A DNA stretch of 64,000 nucleotides from Isoetes taiwanensis (GCA_021234155.1 JAJEKV010000001.1:25037189-25101188); one strand, 5' to 3'; numbered from the stretch's first letter, positions 12,289 through 23,249 are shown. Notes: generated by a model not told the origin, from the sequence alone. Made by a program: numbers and translations.

Positions 12289-15200
12289 GCCGCTCCCCCT
12301 GGGACCACCACTACCACCGGACCTGAAGTGGCGATGCATGCCACTAAATAGGGATCGTGCCTCAGCGTGGTATCCTGGGGGACAGTCTCAATTCCGTCGC
12401 CATGGACATGGACATTATCTTCCTCATGGAAACATGGGAACATCTTCGTCCACGAGGCTACGATTTGCGGGGATACGGCGCTACTCGGCTCTTCAATGAG
12501 TGCACCGGGAAAGCGAGGACCGCGGAGGAATTGCGTGTTACTACCCGGCAGACCTTGGCCCAATCGGGTCTCCAGCAAAGCTGCGGCGAGGCTAACAGAT
12601 ACACCGTGGATGCGAGTGCGAAACGGCGATGGCAGCCCTCTCTTTGTGGCGGCTTGCTACTTCCCACATCTTTGAGAGCAACTTTTACCACACGCGCTTG
12701 GATGTGGGCGGTGGCGGGGAGCCCTATGTCGATCTATATGATGACATACGCCAGCATCCGAACAATTGGGCAAGGTCATGTTGCTTGGAGATTTCAATGC
12801 GCATTGCAAGGCGAGACAGATCCCAAAATTAGCACCTCTAATCGAGGATGTGTTGCAAATGGACCCCGAGAGATGGTTTGGCCAAAGGCGTCGATGACGG
12901 CCGGTGACCGCGGTATGGTCGGCAACCTTTGTTCTTGGGCAATATCTTTGACCTGGTCATTTGCAATGGGGCGGTATTGTGGCGATCCTCCGGCCGCTTC
13001 ACTTGTAGGCGGGGAGAACCGGGGGCGGCACCGGTGTGGTGGATTACGTGCTAGCGGGGCGAGCAATGCCTACACTTGATCACTTCGCTTCGGTGTCGGG
13101 GCCGGTGATCGGGGCGAGGGAAGTAGACTCAGACCATCAGCCCTGTTCTTGCGGAATGGATTGGCGAAGCCAACCGAGCACCCATTGCCCCAACACCCCA
13201 TGTACCACGGTTTAAGTCTCGGACTATGATCATGCGGCGGTCTATGCGAGGATGCTTGAGCATGAGTCTGCCGAGTGCCGCAGCTCCCCACACTTCAGCG
13301 GCCGAGGCGGCCCGGTGAACCCGGCTCGCCGAGGGTAGGGGCCAGATGCTTTGGGAGAAGCGGCTCTCGGCGATCCACGGGGGCTGCAACCACCTTCCCC
13401 GCAATCAGTTGGTTCGATGGCAGATGTCGGGGGCTGAAAACGATGGCTTCCCCAAGTCTTGGACCCCACCATTAAGCCCATGAGGCCGTCCGGTCAATAC
13501 AGCTCCTTCCTCAAGACCAAGAAAGCCGGTACCTTGAGCACCAAAGAACAGATGTTTGATCTACTAGACCCATGCCACCCTAGGACCTTCCGGAGAAAGG
13601 TCTTGAGTAAGCTACCGCGACCCACGGAAATATTACCCGGGAACAATGGGTGAGATATTTGCGGCGGTATGCGACCCAATGGGAAGCCGGGCACCAGTAC
13701 CTCCATGAGCCAGGGCCCTGCTTGGTCATTCTTGAAGGGGATGTCATAATGGGCACCTAGCGCCTCGCTAATGGGAAGGCAGCAGATTTGGATGGTATGC
13801 GGTGCGAGCTTCTCAAGTGGGCGGGCCCCCAATGGTGCCGGGTTCTCACAACACTCTTCAACGGGGCATTGCAAGAAGGCTTCCCCGCCTTTGGACTACC
13901 CGGTAGAATTGTGCCCATATACAAAGCGGGGGGACCCCCACGGCCCGACCAACTATCGTACCATTATGGTGGGTTTCATCTTTGCCAAGTTGCTTTAGGG
14001 ATTCTTGGCGGCGGCGACACTTTGGGCGGAAGGATGGAGAAGTCTTGGGCTCTCCACGCCAGCAGGCTTCGCCCCCGGCATTCTACTATTGACCATATCT
14101 TCACTCTGCGAACACTCATAGAGGATAGCCGGAATCAACGCCCGGGAATGCATCTTTGTTGCTTTGTGGATTTCGCAAAGGCTTTTGACCACGGTGCCTC
14201 GGGATAAGTTGTAGAGGCAGTTGAGACTGACTAGGGACCCCGTCGACTTGCGAGAATGCTATATCTGAGACTATCTGAGGCTTGCTCCGGTCGTCTCACA
14301 CCGTCGGGGAGCCCAGTTGTTAGTAGCATTGGGGGTGCCCGGGTATGCCCTCTATCCCCTCGCTCTTGGCTTGTACATTGACCAGCTAGAAGAATGGCTA
14401 AAGCTGAGCACGGGGGCCTTCGATTGATGCACCACATAATCCGGCAACTCATATATCTTTGATGATGTTGACCTGCCGCATATACCCCGAGGAGGACATG
14501 CAACGCCACCGATGCTTTGGACACTTTCCGCCAATTCACCGACATGAGAGTTAACTTGGCCAAGACAAAGGGTGTCTTGGTCCCATCATCCAGACACCCA
14601 CGCCTTCCCTCATTCACTTACCCGGGCGGGTAGTGGAGGTGGCTCGATCTTATAAGTATTTGGGCATTGAGTTTTTACTACCACACCTTTGGGATGCATC
14701 CATCGTGTTCACGTCACCTTTGCGGTGGAAAGCCACATGCAATGCAAAACAACAATCACAAGGCGGAGCTGCATGCATGGGGTCACCGGGGCACACTTGT
14801 TCAAGGGCCTTGGTTGAACCGGTCCTCCTCTATGGGGCGTGTGTGGGGGCGGTGATATCCCTCACCACTTGGAGCGATCTAGAGCAGTGCAGAAAGGCCT
14901 TCTTGGCCCGACCGGGAGAGTGAAGTCCACGGTCCCATATCGATCTTGCTCCGGGAGGCAGGGCTTCCTTCCATTCTGAGAGGGCTGCGTTGGAATGTCA
15001 CATTATTTACTTCCGAAGGTGGTGGCTATGGATGAAGCCCGGCTGCCCAACCTTGCTTTGGCGATGGCGATGGGCCCCCTTGGCGACTCAAAACCTGGAA
15101 AGACAAGCAAGCCCGGTGGTTCTCGCTATGGAATGTGCGAGCACCTGGATGTGGACCCGGTGCATACACCGAAGGAACGCAGCTGCCTTGAAGCGATACT

Positions 15201-15845
15201 TGGATGCTTGCTTCATGGCCAAGCTTTGGGATGCGAGGCCTGTCACATGTCAAGGTGGCAAATTATCGGCAACGAGGAGTTAATCCCATGCTCACAAGGG
15301 GCCCACACCACTACACTGCGCACCCATCTACCCATGAAAAAGCGCGGGGGTGATTGCTTCCATTCACCGCAGGTGCACACCACCTCCGCGTGAGACAAGG
15401 AGATGGATTCGGGGCAGCGTGAGGGCGAAGTCTGTCGATCTTTGTCAGCGGGCCATTGAGGATGAAAGTCCGCCCTCGGGCTTTGTCCGCATACCCGGCA
15501 TATCCGGGCTCGGTATGCTCGGTTAGTTGTGCCCCATCGGGCCTTGCATGAGCTCTTGAGCCGCGGCCTCTGTAGGCTTGTTGGGATCATACCTCCGCGA
15601 GGTAATGGATACCACCGGACTTCGATTATGCCCCACAATCCGGCATTAACCTCAATTTTGTACTTGTGATTATGTATATAAGCATGCGGTATGTCGATTC
15701 TTATTGCTACTAAGGTTTTCCCGAAAACCCTTGGTGGGGTTTTAATCCTGGTAGTATCGCTGTTTGCTCTCTCTCTTTTGTACTTGGGTCCCATAGGCCA
15801 GTTGGTCTCCGTGGACGATAAAATCATATTCTATTCTATTCTATT
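12289..15845 (+). mobile_element. LINE copy C, longest copy, inside the Copia
   Basis: About 3.56 kb, 5'-truncated within the endonuclease domain. It shows an apurinic-type endonuclease (IIFLMETWE near 12,415; LLGDFNAHCK near 12,785; SDHQP near 13,130). The RT follows: DGMRCELLKWAGPQWCR near 13,790, RPRHSTIDHIFTLRTLIE near 14,075, FVDFAKAFDH near 14,165, then a degraded FDDV near 14,470. LLYGACVGAVISLTTWSDLE (14,825-14,880) is in the post-RT region. The 3' end carries the shared TTGGTCTCCGTGGACG block and a (TATTC)n tail. Many frameshifts. An ORF1 is not included. Confidence 0.93.
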
Positions 15846-16396
15846 CTTATTTCTTCTGGAACGTGTGCAAAAGCCAAACACCCATAAGTTTTAAATTTAA
15901 CAAAAGATGGAGCTTTATCAGACCATAGCATTTCAGGTATGGCTCCATTGATGCTCACAGAAGGTAACCTGTTTTGGATCAACACAACTGTTTTCAATGC
16001 CTCATCCCACAAAAAATTTGGCAGTCCTGAGTATTTCAACATAGATCTTACAGCATTTAGTAATGTTCTATTTTTCCTTTCAGCTACTCCATTCTGCTGT
16101 GGATAATATCTACAAGTAAGCTGCCTTTTAATACCTCTGGAAGCACAAAACCATTTAAATTCATCTGACAGATATTCACCACCCCTGTCAGATCTAATAC
16201 GTTTGATCTTAGCTCCTGTTTCTAGCTCTACTTCAGCTACAAAGAGTTTAAGAGCATCTAGAGCTTGATCTTTTGATTTCAGTAGATAACAGTTAGTTCT
16301 TCTACTGAAATCATCTATAAATGTCATAAAATACTTGTACCCAGATATACTGGTTACATTTATAGGTCCACACAAATCTGTGTGAACTAACTCCAA
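15846..16396 (-). pseudogene. Copia integrase core
   Basis: The minus-strand frame includes LVHTDLCGP (first catalytic Asp), FIDDFSR, IRSDRGGEYLS (second Asp) and PQQNGVAERKN (catalytic Glu), followed by GCLAFAHVPEEIR. All three residues of the D-D-35-E triad are visible. The frame is cut after PEEIR by LINE copy C; the matching continuation LDDRSYICYLVGY lies at 12,288. The upstream overlap with the protease frame needs one frame change near 16,390. Confidence 0.94.
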
Positions 16397-16969
16397 TATT
16401 CTTTTTGACCTGTGAGCTGACTTTTTAAAGGCTTGTCTAGCTTGCTTCCCAAGCGTACATCCAGCACAAATCCTTTCCTTTCTAATATATCAAGATTCTT
16501 GAAATTTGTATGCCCAAGTCTGTTGTGCCAGATTTGTTTGGATGCACATTCAATGGAGTTAAGACATGGAATATGTTTGTAATGAAATCCAAACAAATTA
16601 CCAACACGTCTGCCAACAAACTTAATTTCATTATCTTGAAATATCGTACATTCCAGTTTCTCAAATACAACTTTGTATCCAAGATCAACAAGTTGGCTTA
16701 CTGAAATTAGATTTCTCACTAAACCAGACACACACAATACATCTCTGAGTTTTACAGGTTTTCCATTCAAATCAAAAAGTTCTAGAACACCAGCATCCTT
16801 AACTTGTTGAACTCCACCATCTCCTAGCTGTACAAGCCCATCTTTCTTCACACAATCTTGTAGCAGACTTGGCTTGAAAACTACACTTTTTTCTGCTCCT
16901 GAATCTATCACACAAAAATTGTCATGCATAGATTTTGAAGCAAGAACTTTATTCGAGATATGATTACAT
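16387..16969 (-). pseudogene. Copia protease and pre-integrase zinc domain
   Basis: FCVIDSGAEKSVV carries the aspartic protease DSG triad. LRDVLCVSGLVRNLISVSQL is the standard segment downstream, and IWHNRLGHTNFKNL belongs to the GAG-pre-integrase HHCC domain. The second half of the zinc motif (CAGCTLG type) is reached by a frame change at about 16,450. A further frame break at about 16,970 separates it from gag. Confidence 0.92.
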
Positions 16970-16970
16970 T

Positions 16971-17324
16971 TTACCTCTCATCTCCACTGCTTGCTTCTTC
17001 AGTTTCTTTTTCTTTGACCAAATTCAAGCTTGGCTGACTCCTTCCTCTCCCCCTGCCTCCACCTCTGGCACGACCTCTGCCTCTTCCAGATGAAGATTTG
17101 GGACTTGGACACTCTGAAGCTAGATATCCTTTACCATCACAGTTAAAGCATCTGAACACTTTGCCTTCAAATGTACAGTTGGCTTTCAGATGGCCATACT
17201 GATTGCATTTAAAGCATGGCCCTATTTTATCCTTACTCATTCTTGAGGTACTTCCACTTCTTTTGATTTTTCCACTATACTGGAGACTGTTCTTCATCAT
17301 CAAATCCCCTTCAAGTTTGTTCAA
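16971..17324 (-). pseudogene. Copia Gag zinc knuckles
   Basis: Two CCHC knuckles are visible: CFKCNQYGHLKANC and CFNCDGKGYLASEC, the second with Tyr at the usual His position. An Arg/Gly-rich stretch follows (GRGRGRARGGGRGRGRS), a common nucleic-acid-binding tail. It overlaps the upstream gag frame by a few codons, which implies a one-base frameshift. Confidence 0.92.
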
Positions 17325-17981
17325 ATTCAGTTTGGATCATCTTTACAGCATGCTCCTTACTAGTGGCCACATTTCTAATTAATGTAGCTAAATGAGTGTT
17401 ATGAGAAACTGACTTGGCCAAGTACAAGATTTGATTTTGATCATTCAGAATAGAACCTGCACCTTCCAAGTCTGCAACTATGGACTCAAATTTTTCCATA
17501 AACTCAGTAATATTATCTTTCTCAAACAATTTAAGTCTTCTAAGTTGCTTTTCTAAAACATCTATTTGAGAAGAACTTTTAATTTCAAAGTGCTTAATCA
17601 AATATTCCCACATCTCTTTTGGTTGCTTACCTCTTAGTTTCAACTTCAAAGCAGTTCCTACCTTGCTCATGATAATGGCTTGGGCCTCCATTATTTTTGT
17701 GGCATCTGTTTGAACAGTAGGACTGCTTCTGCTTCCACCAGCTGCAGTTGAAACACCACCTGAGCTTGCACTTGCACTCGCTGTTGGACCACCTCCTGGA
17801 TTAGTACTTACATTCGCAGAGATGCTGAGGTGGCCATGGCAAATGTACTGCCATCAATTAAACCCCAAAGGTTTTCGAACTCCAAAACTGACTTGATTCC
17901 TTCCTTCCAAATTTGAAAACCTCTATCACCTTTAAATACTTCAATAGTTGCCAGCAAATTGGCACCAAATCTAGTTGACAT
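17311..17981 (-). pseudogene. Copia Gag N-terminal part (UBN2-like)
   Basis: Translation from ATG at 17,981 reads MSTRFGANLLATIEVFKGDR then QIWKEGIKSVLEFENLWGLI, typical of Copia gag. A Ser/Ala-rich stretch with a stop and a frame change follows, then MWEYLIKHFEIKSSSQIDVL and KLFEKDNITEFMEKFESIVA. This is the capsid-like gag of plant Copia elements. Broken by at least one frameshift. Confidence 0.9.
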
Positions 17982-17995
17982 CTTGAATCACCTGA

Positions 17996-18007
17996 GCTCT
18001 GATACCA
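17996..18007 (-). promoter_or_regulatory. Copia primer-binding site
   Basis: TGGTATCAGAGC on the minus strand, one base inside the 5' LTR. This is the sequence complementary to the 3' end of plant initiator tRNA-Met that is typical of Copia elements. Confidence 0.93.
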
Positions 18008-18008
18008 C

Positions 18009-18641
18009 TGTTAGTATTTGAGCAAACTATATTCTTAATTTAAATGTCTAGCAATATTAATCATCAACAACTTGTCTTGGCTAGCAATAAGGGAGCCAAA
18101 ATATGGTCACTAATCCCTTATGCCACAGCAAGCATATTTTCAACAATCTTTAACACTTTCTCAACATTATGATATGCTAGACCAAATTGTCGCTGCTACT
18201 TCAAGATGTGCATCCTCAGTCATAATTCATCATATTTATAACTGTTCTTGGTAGATCCGGCGGTTCAGGGGTGAATCAGCTTTCCAAATCAGGCCTCTTC
18301 AATTATCTACAAATATATCCCACAGGCGTATTAAAAATTACCTCCGCACCATTGAAACCTAACGAGGTTTCCACGCGTATCTTTTTCACGCGTATTTTAT
18401 ACGACGGAAAGGTATATGGGCGCTGAGTGCAGAATACAACCTTAAAATTTGATTCTGAGCGCCTCAAACGCAGGCAGCATCCCTTTTTACTTTTGATGCT
18501 CTTAACTTGCATTTCACTGCCACTGCTTCTCATGAATGCTTGTATGACTTATAACCTACTGCCACTGCTTCTCATAGGCTAGAGCTTGCAGAATTATTAG
18601 ATGAGTTTCCATCAAACAATTATTACATGATAACCACTTCA
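18009..18641 (-). repeat. Copia 5' LTR with TATA box
   Basis: Pairs with 8,143-8,774. On the minus strand a TATAAAAT box at 18,395-18,402 would lie in U3, and transcription would run left toward gag. The LTR ends at 18,641, followed directly by the target duplication GGGGA. Confidence 0.95.
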
Positions 18642-18646
18642 GGGGA

Positions 18647-18709
18647 ATTTCCCGCAAGATGTACGACGGGCCTCGTATATTTAGTGGAGTGTCACAATGG
18701 TATCAGAGC
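18647..18709 (+). mobile_element. End of outer LTR and its primer-binding site
   Basis: The LTR remnant ends GTGTCACA at 18,689-18,696. After one spacer base comes TGGTATCAGAGC at 18,698-18,709, a tRNA-iMet primer-binding site on the plus strand. The Copia therefore inserted about 50 bp from the 3' end of another element's 5' LTR. Confidence 0.75.
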
Positions 18710-19290
18710 AATGATTTTGGTTGACCAAGATCCAGCACTGGCCATGACCCTGAATGGGTAGATTGACTGGCCTAGTTAAGGAATGGAATGAGAATTCCAG
18801 CCTTGAACCGCAAAAACTAGAAGAATTTTTTTTTCCTATTAGCAGGGTCATAATTAGATTAAGTATAGTCTAAATGGTAGAAATAATATAGTCAAAAGAA
18901 GCCTTCTAGTAAATTGAGCTCAATTTGTTCATAAATCGCATTTTTCAAGAAAAAATTGAACGAGAAATCTCTCAAGAAGAAGCTAAGAAATGGCGCGGAA
19001 TGACCAATATTTGGCCTAAAAGAAATAGGGAAATTTCGAGAAATAGTTAAGGTGATTAAAGAAAGTACCTTAATTAATAACTCATAGTTATAATACATTG
19101 ACTCTTAAAAAACGTAGCCACTAAATCTACGGAAGCACATCTACTCTTTAGAAGTTCCCAAATTGTAGCCTGAACGTCTCCTTTGTCCTTGTAAAGCGAA
19201 TTATAAGCTAATCTTCGAAGCTGTCCTAGAGTGTCCACCGAACGAACGGTCTGCGAGACCGACTCAAAGGTGCCATGAATAGACACAATC
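18710..19290. other. Leader region of the outer LTR element, no gene
   Basis: The position just after a primer-binding site suggests the untranslated leader or start of gag. Only a short open stretch is seen (minus, 19,292-19,074) and no retroviral motif. Confidence 0.35.
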
Positions 19291-20090
19291 AACCATCAAT
19301 GGAGGCAAGAGCTCTCGAAGAGACCACCGTCAAAGAAGCCAAGTTGTTGGGAGGACCAAACAGGCAGCTAGGAAGGTTGGAAGCTCCAGCTTGCGGCTGA
19401 AGTTGAAGCACTCATGGCGGATGACGGCAAACGAATTCTTGAGGTCCTGTGGCCTAGATCAGATGACGAACTTAGCCACTCAAGCTCTTCAAACGAATCG
19501 GTATCACTCTTGGAGGAGCAACGGCTTAGCGCGAGGCTCGGGAGAAATTGAGATTGTAGCGTCCGCTTCTAGAGGTAAGGAGCAAGCAGCAGGATCAACT
19601 TCGATAGTAGGAGCAACCTCAACACCAGGAAGAGCAGGTGAGGAGCAAGCAACAGGAGCAACCTCGATAGTCGGAGCAACCCCAACGCTAGGAAGAGCAG
19701 GTGAGCAACAAGCAACAGGAACAACCTCGGCAATAGGGGCAACCCCAGCAGTAGGAAGAGCAGCTAGAGGAGCCAGCAATGCGAAGAAAAGGGGAAGGAT
19801 AAAGTGATCGCAATGGAGGAAAAGACGTAGGCAAGAGAGAAGTGAACGAAGAGTGTGAAGATATGCGACGGGGGAGCATGGTTATCAGAGAATCACAACC
19901 AGACGAACCAGAGAAGGACGAGTCCGAGGAGGAGAAACCACACCAACAAGAGGGTAGCACCCTGAAGAAGAGGAGGAGGAAGCTGAAGAACAGACGGAGC
20001 CTACACTCGGCCACCATATCCAATGCATCCCAAGCCACCCAAGAAGAGGGCCAAGGAGTACAAGATGAGCGAGAAGCCATTTAAGCTAAA
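19291..20090 (+). pseudogene. Low-complexity Ala/Gly/Thr and acidic ORFs
   Basis: A frame at 19,391-19,807 contains three imperfect copies of a roughly 20-residue unit, of the type ATSIVGATPTLGRAGEEQAT, encoded by about 60-bp repeats at 19,575-19,770. A second short frame, 19,842-20,084, is Glu/Lys-rich (ESQPDEPEKDESEEEKPHQQ). It lies downstream of a plus-strand primer-binding site, so a decayed gag-like region of the outer element is possible. No zinc knuckle or capsid motif supports this. Function unknown. Confidence 0.35.
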
Positions 20091-20096
20091 GCATGT

Positions 20097-20690
20097 CAAG
20101 GTTGCACCAAGAAAGGGAGAGAAGGGGATGCACACCAATATCCGAGAGCGTGAGCTCCCAAAACAAAGGCAAAATTCAATGTTGAATTCAATGCTGAACT
20201 GAACAGAGAAAGCACCTTATCAGCACTGAGCACCGACCTAACTAAGTAACGGCTGTTATTAATGGGCGATGGGTGAATGGCTAATACTATTCTTAGTATC
20301 ACCATTTTGTTTATATCATTGTACTTCATGTATTGATATACAACATTGAATACAATTCCACTTTGCCTTTGTTTTGGGAGCTTGCACTCTCGGATATCGG
20401 TGTGCATCCCCTTCTCTCCCTTTCTTGATGCAACCTTGACATGGTATCGGTGCAACAAGAAGGGGATGCACACTGATATCCGAGAGCGCAAGGTCCCAAA
20501 ACAAATGCAAAATAGAATTGTATCAGTGTTGTTGTATCAATACAAGAAGTACAATGATATAGACAAAACGGTGATACTACGAATAGTATTAGCCGTTCAC
20601 CCACCGCACACTAATAACAGCCGTTACTTAGTTAGGTCAGTGTTCAGTGCTGATAAGGTGTTGACTCTGTTCAGTTCAACATTTTCTCAG
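20097..20690. repeat. Inverted pair of LTR-like units
   Basis: Two units, 20,180-20,345 and 20,530-20,681, are inverted copies of each other. In plus orientation both begin TGTTG and end CAACA, as LTRs do. Blocks beginning GGGATGCACAC and containing ATATCCGAGAGC occur three times: twice forward (about 20,127 and 20,465) and once reversed (about 20,370-20,415). The centre lies near 20,435. This could be two copies of a small LTR element (TRIM type) in head-to-head orientation, or a rearranged foldback. Confidence 0.65.
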
Positions 20691-20859
20691 CACCACTGTG
20701 CTGAGTGCTGAGCCGCTGCTTCAACACATCTAGCAAGATGGTGATCTTCATATCACATATATCTTGACAAACCAAGATATTGAGTACGAGAAGAAGAAGG
20801 CAGAATACGAGATATATCTCCGCCGATGGACCCAATATATTTATTGATACTGCGAGCAA

Positions 20860-21250
20860 AATGCCAACGTCTGTCAAGGGCGGCCAACCAGGATTCAAAA
20901 GCAAGCCTCCACCACCTCGACCCGATGCTCCGAAGGAGGTGTGTCATGGGCCAAATTCCAAGCATAGTAGAGCGTTTCTGGAGATCTGGCACTGCCAACA
21001 GTGCACCAATCTGATAATTCAGAAAGCCTCTTTTCGAGTGCCTACATCAAGGGTTTATGCAAGAGTTCAAGACAGACTAACTACCGAGCCACATCGATGA
21101 TAGTGGGGTCTCGCCAGGTTGCGGTTGAAGCAGAACATATTCAACTTTTCAAGGAGGCCAAGATCTTCGCCATTCACGCCAAGAGGATGACCATCATGCT
21201 CAAGAATATGAACTTGGCACGGAGGATTAAGGAAAAGATAAAATTTAGAA
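20860..21250 (+). pseudogene. Histone H3-like pseudogene
   Basis: The C-terminal frame reads SRQVAVEAEHIQLFKEAK then IFAIHAKRMTIMLKNMNLAR. It matches the histone-fold end of H3 (canonical [20 protein letters not shown]) with no gap for 35 residues after an EFKTD block. Upstream, in another frame, AFLEIWHCQQCTNLIIQKAS fits the H3 ALREIR...ST.LLI.K.PF segment. At least two frameshifts and a stop break it, with no sign of introns. The N-terminal tail is Pro/Lys-rich and unlike canonical H3. The divergence would fit a centromeric H3 variant or simple decay; I cannot choose. Confidence 0.7.
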
Positions 21251-21370
21251 ACTTTTTCATAAATATTGTTATATTACATGTACTAAAACTCTATTATTGA
21301 TGTGATAAGTTAAGATTTCGCTTAAAATATGTCAATTTAGGTTTGCCTATTCTTTTGCTTAGTGTCAGAT

Positions 21371-21690
21371 TAACATGAAACAAGTTGCTAGATAGTCTAG
21401 AATCGAGACAGTCTTGTATCCTAGCACTTTAAAATTCCTCAAAATGTTGCCAAAGAGTCAAAGTTGACCCACTCGGATCACACCGTGCCAAAGCCCCTTG
21501 CGTCACGACGCAAATCCCTGACATGAAAATAAGTTGGTAGATAGTCTAGAACAAACCAAATCATGCACTCTAGCATTTTATATTTTCTAAAAAGGTCAAA
21601 AAGTAGCTAAAATGACCCCACTCGGGTCTTACCACGCTTAAGGCTCGTGCGTTGAGGACGCAGACATCATTGGCACGATGCAACTCAAGT
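21371..21690. repeat. Diverged tandem duplication, unit about 147 bp
   Basis: Two units begin near 21,373 and 21,520 and share ACATGAAA, GATAGTCTAGAA, CTAGCA-TTTA, CCCACTCGG and a GCGT-GACGCA block. They lie just downstream (in minus-strand sense) of Gypsy integrase sequence and could belong to that element's 3' region. Confidence 0.55.
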
Positions 21691-21794
21691 CCCATGATTT
21701 TGAGCAGAAATTTTGCAAAATTGCTTAGAAAAGTTCTCTACATATATTTTAGCCATTTATTGCGGAAGAAAAGAGCATAACTGAGCAAATAAAC

Positions 21795-22404
21795 AATGAA
21801 TCGGCTCACCTCTCACAAAGAATCCACATAGAGCTTCCCTTACTCCAAAATCTTGAAAGGTCTTGCCCACCTTGGAGCAAGCTTCTTACAATTGCCGATG
21901 CAAAGCTTCGCTTGCTTGATTATTTGAGCCAACTTTATCTCCCACAACAAACTCTCGAGGAGTTTTATGTCTATCTGCCAGATATTCTCGCACTTCTACC
22001 ACACACTACTGCATATCTGCCGTCGTCGTTGAGAAACTTCCATCTTGGACACTAGATTATGCCACATAACTGGGGTCAGTCATTGGTAACTGATCATGAA
22101 GGGAGACATATTCGATGACTCTTGCTTCGTATTATTGTACGTAACTCGACTAGGTGGATGTAATCGGCCCATTTGGATTGCTTGTTCCAATATAGTTTCT
22201 CAACATATCCTCCAAGATTCTATTGGTGCGCTCCATTTGTCCATCTGACCGTGGATAAATAAGCAGAACTTCTCCACAACTTGGTGCAGATCGTATTGAA
22301 GAAGTCTTGCTAAAAGGCGTTGAAGACTTCAGATCTTTATAGGTGATGATCGACTTGGGCATTCCATGCAACCTAGAAAAAAATCTCTTATGTAGACAAT
22401 AAGG
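21795..22404 (-). pseudogene. Gypsy integrase C-terminal half
   Basis: The minus strand reads RLHGMPKSII, then DGQMERTNRILEDMLRNYIG, the usual DGQTER...EDMLR segment. Further on come remains of the HLVEFAYNNSKHSS block, a segment with VGDKV, and the KLAPRWARPFKILE-type C-terminal domain. Frameshifts and stops are frequent. The upstream half of the same reading lies at 41,439 and beyond, so this gene was split by the 22,409-41,434 insertion. Confidence 0.88.
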
Positions 22405-22408
22405 CTAG

Positions 22409-22442
22409 AACAAGGTGACGGTGCAAACGCACTAATGACCTG
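22409..22442 (+). repeat. Left terminal inverted repeat of the 19-kb element
   Basis: Matches the inverse of 41,401-41,434 at 33 of 34 positions; the first 31 are identical. It contains CACTAATGAC internally. Confidence 0.88.
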
Positions 22443-22637
22443 TGGTGTAATTGCATATTCCTTTTTCAAAAAAACGTAAATTCGGTATTTTTTTACCTTT
22501 TTTAAAGTAAACGGACACCAAAAAAAAAAATCTCAGTCCAAAAAGTACACATTTAACAGAGGACGACGTTGTTTTCTCTAAGTCAAACTAAAGAACAGTA
22601 CTTTTTTAAAACATTAAAATGCAAGGGAAAAGAAAAA

Positions 22638-22657
22638 TGTCTATGCGCGCATAGACA
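22638..22657. repeat. 20-bp perfect palindrome near left end
   Basis: TGTCTATGCGCGCATAGACA, about 230 bp from the left terminus. It is the same motif as the cluster at 24,506-25,126. Confidence 0.85.
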
Positions 22658-22679
22658 TGACAGTATCAATTCAATTAAT

Positions 22680-23165
22680 ATAGATAGATAGATAGATAGA
22701 TACATTATTGTCCCTTGTGCCCTGAGGCCCGTGGACTTATGTAGCATGAGCGAGCTCCCTGATGGGTGCTACTAGCACATCACGCTGGTACATTGTAGCC
22801 TTTTCTGAAGGCTTTTCTTGGTTTCTATTAGTACCAGCACCCCGCTTATATCTAGCTTCGTGGCCATGCGAGAATGCTTCGCTATCAACAGCTTTGAGCC
22901 GTACACATTGTGGATTCCACTGTCCCACCTTTAATAGTGGGTTAGATTATGAACCCTTAGTTTTTGGTGCACCAGAACTCGAATGTGGAAATAGAACACC
23001 AGCCGGCAGGTTGAACCCGCTCTATCCTGGTGGTCGGTCGGAGGCTTCTCACTGTCCCGACACTTAGTTCCTTTCCTTTTTTACAATTATTCTGCATGTT
23101 CTTGGTGCCCAATAGTGGTGCCCAGCGGCAACAGAGTTGCACTGACCTGGACTACATTAGTGACG
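22680..23165. other. Microsatellite and unassigned sequence
   Basis: A (TAGA)n tract lies at about 22,680-22,702. The following open stretches (22,762-23,067) show no domain. No gene supported. Confidence 0.4.
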
Positions 23166-23245
23166 CCGATTACTATCAGGATTAAAAAACCCCGCCCCGA
23201 AGGGTTTTCGGGGAAAAACCTTAATAGTAATGGGCTCGCTAATGC
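23166..23245 (-). mobile_element. LINE 3' untranslated fragment
   Basis: On the minus strand it reads TTTTTCCCCGAAAACCCTTC then GGGGCGGGGTTTTTTAATCC and TAGTAAT. This matches 60,195-60,250 and resembles 15,715-15,750, the block just upstream of the LINE 3' terminus. The terminal GTGGACG block is not recognisable beyond it, so the copy is incomplete. Confidence 0.65.
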
Positions 23246-23249
23246 CCAA

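Larger units (their letters stand above)
8143..18641 (-). mobile_element. Copia LTR retrotransposon, complete but interrupted
   Basis: Two LTRs of about 632 bp start TG and end CA (in plus orientation). They flank gag, zinc knuckles, protease, integrase, reverse transcriptase and RNase H, in Ty1/Copia order on the minus strand. The 5-bp target duplication GGGGA lies at 8,138-8,142 and 18,642-18,646. The primer-binding site matches plant initiator tRNA-Met, and a polypurine tract adjoins the 3' LTR. Two LINE copies inserted at 10,488-11,922 and 12,289-15,845. The LTRs differ at only a few percent of sites by eye, so insertion was fairly recent. Confidence 0.97.

Noticed and set aside
12285-13500. 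Multiple overlapping frames of 65-240 residues on both strands
   Set aside because: All lie within the decayed endonuclease region of LINE copy C. Only the frames carrying endonuclease motifs are meaningful.
22680-22740. GTCCC...CCGTGGAC next to a TAGA microsatellite as another LINE 3' end
   Set aside because: The microsatellite is on the wrong side for that orientation and the TTGGTCTC block is missing. Chance resemblance is likely.
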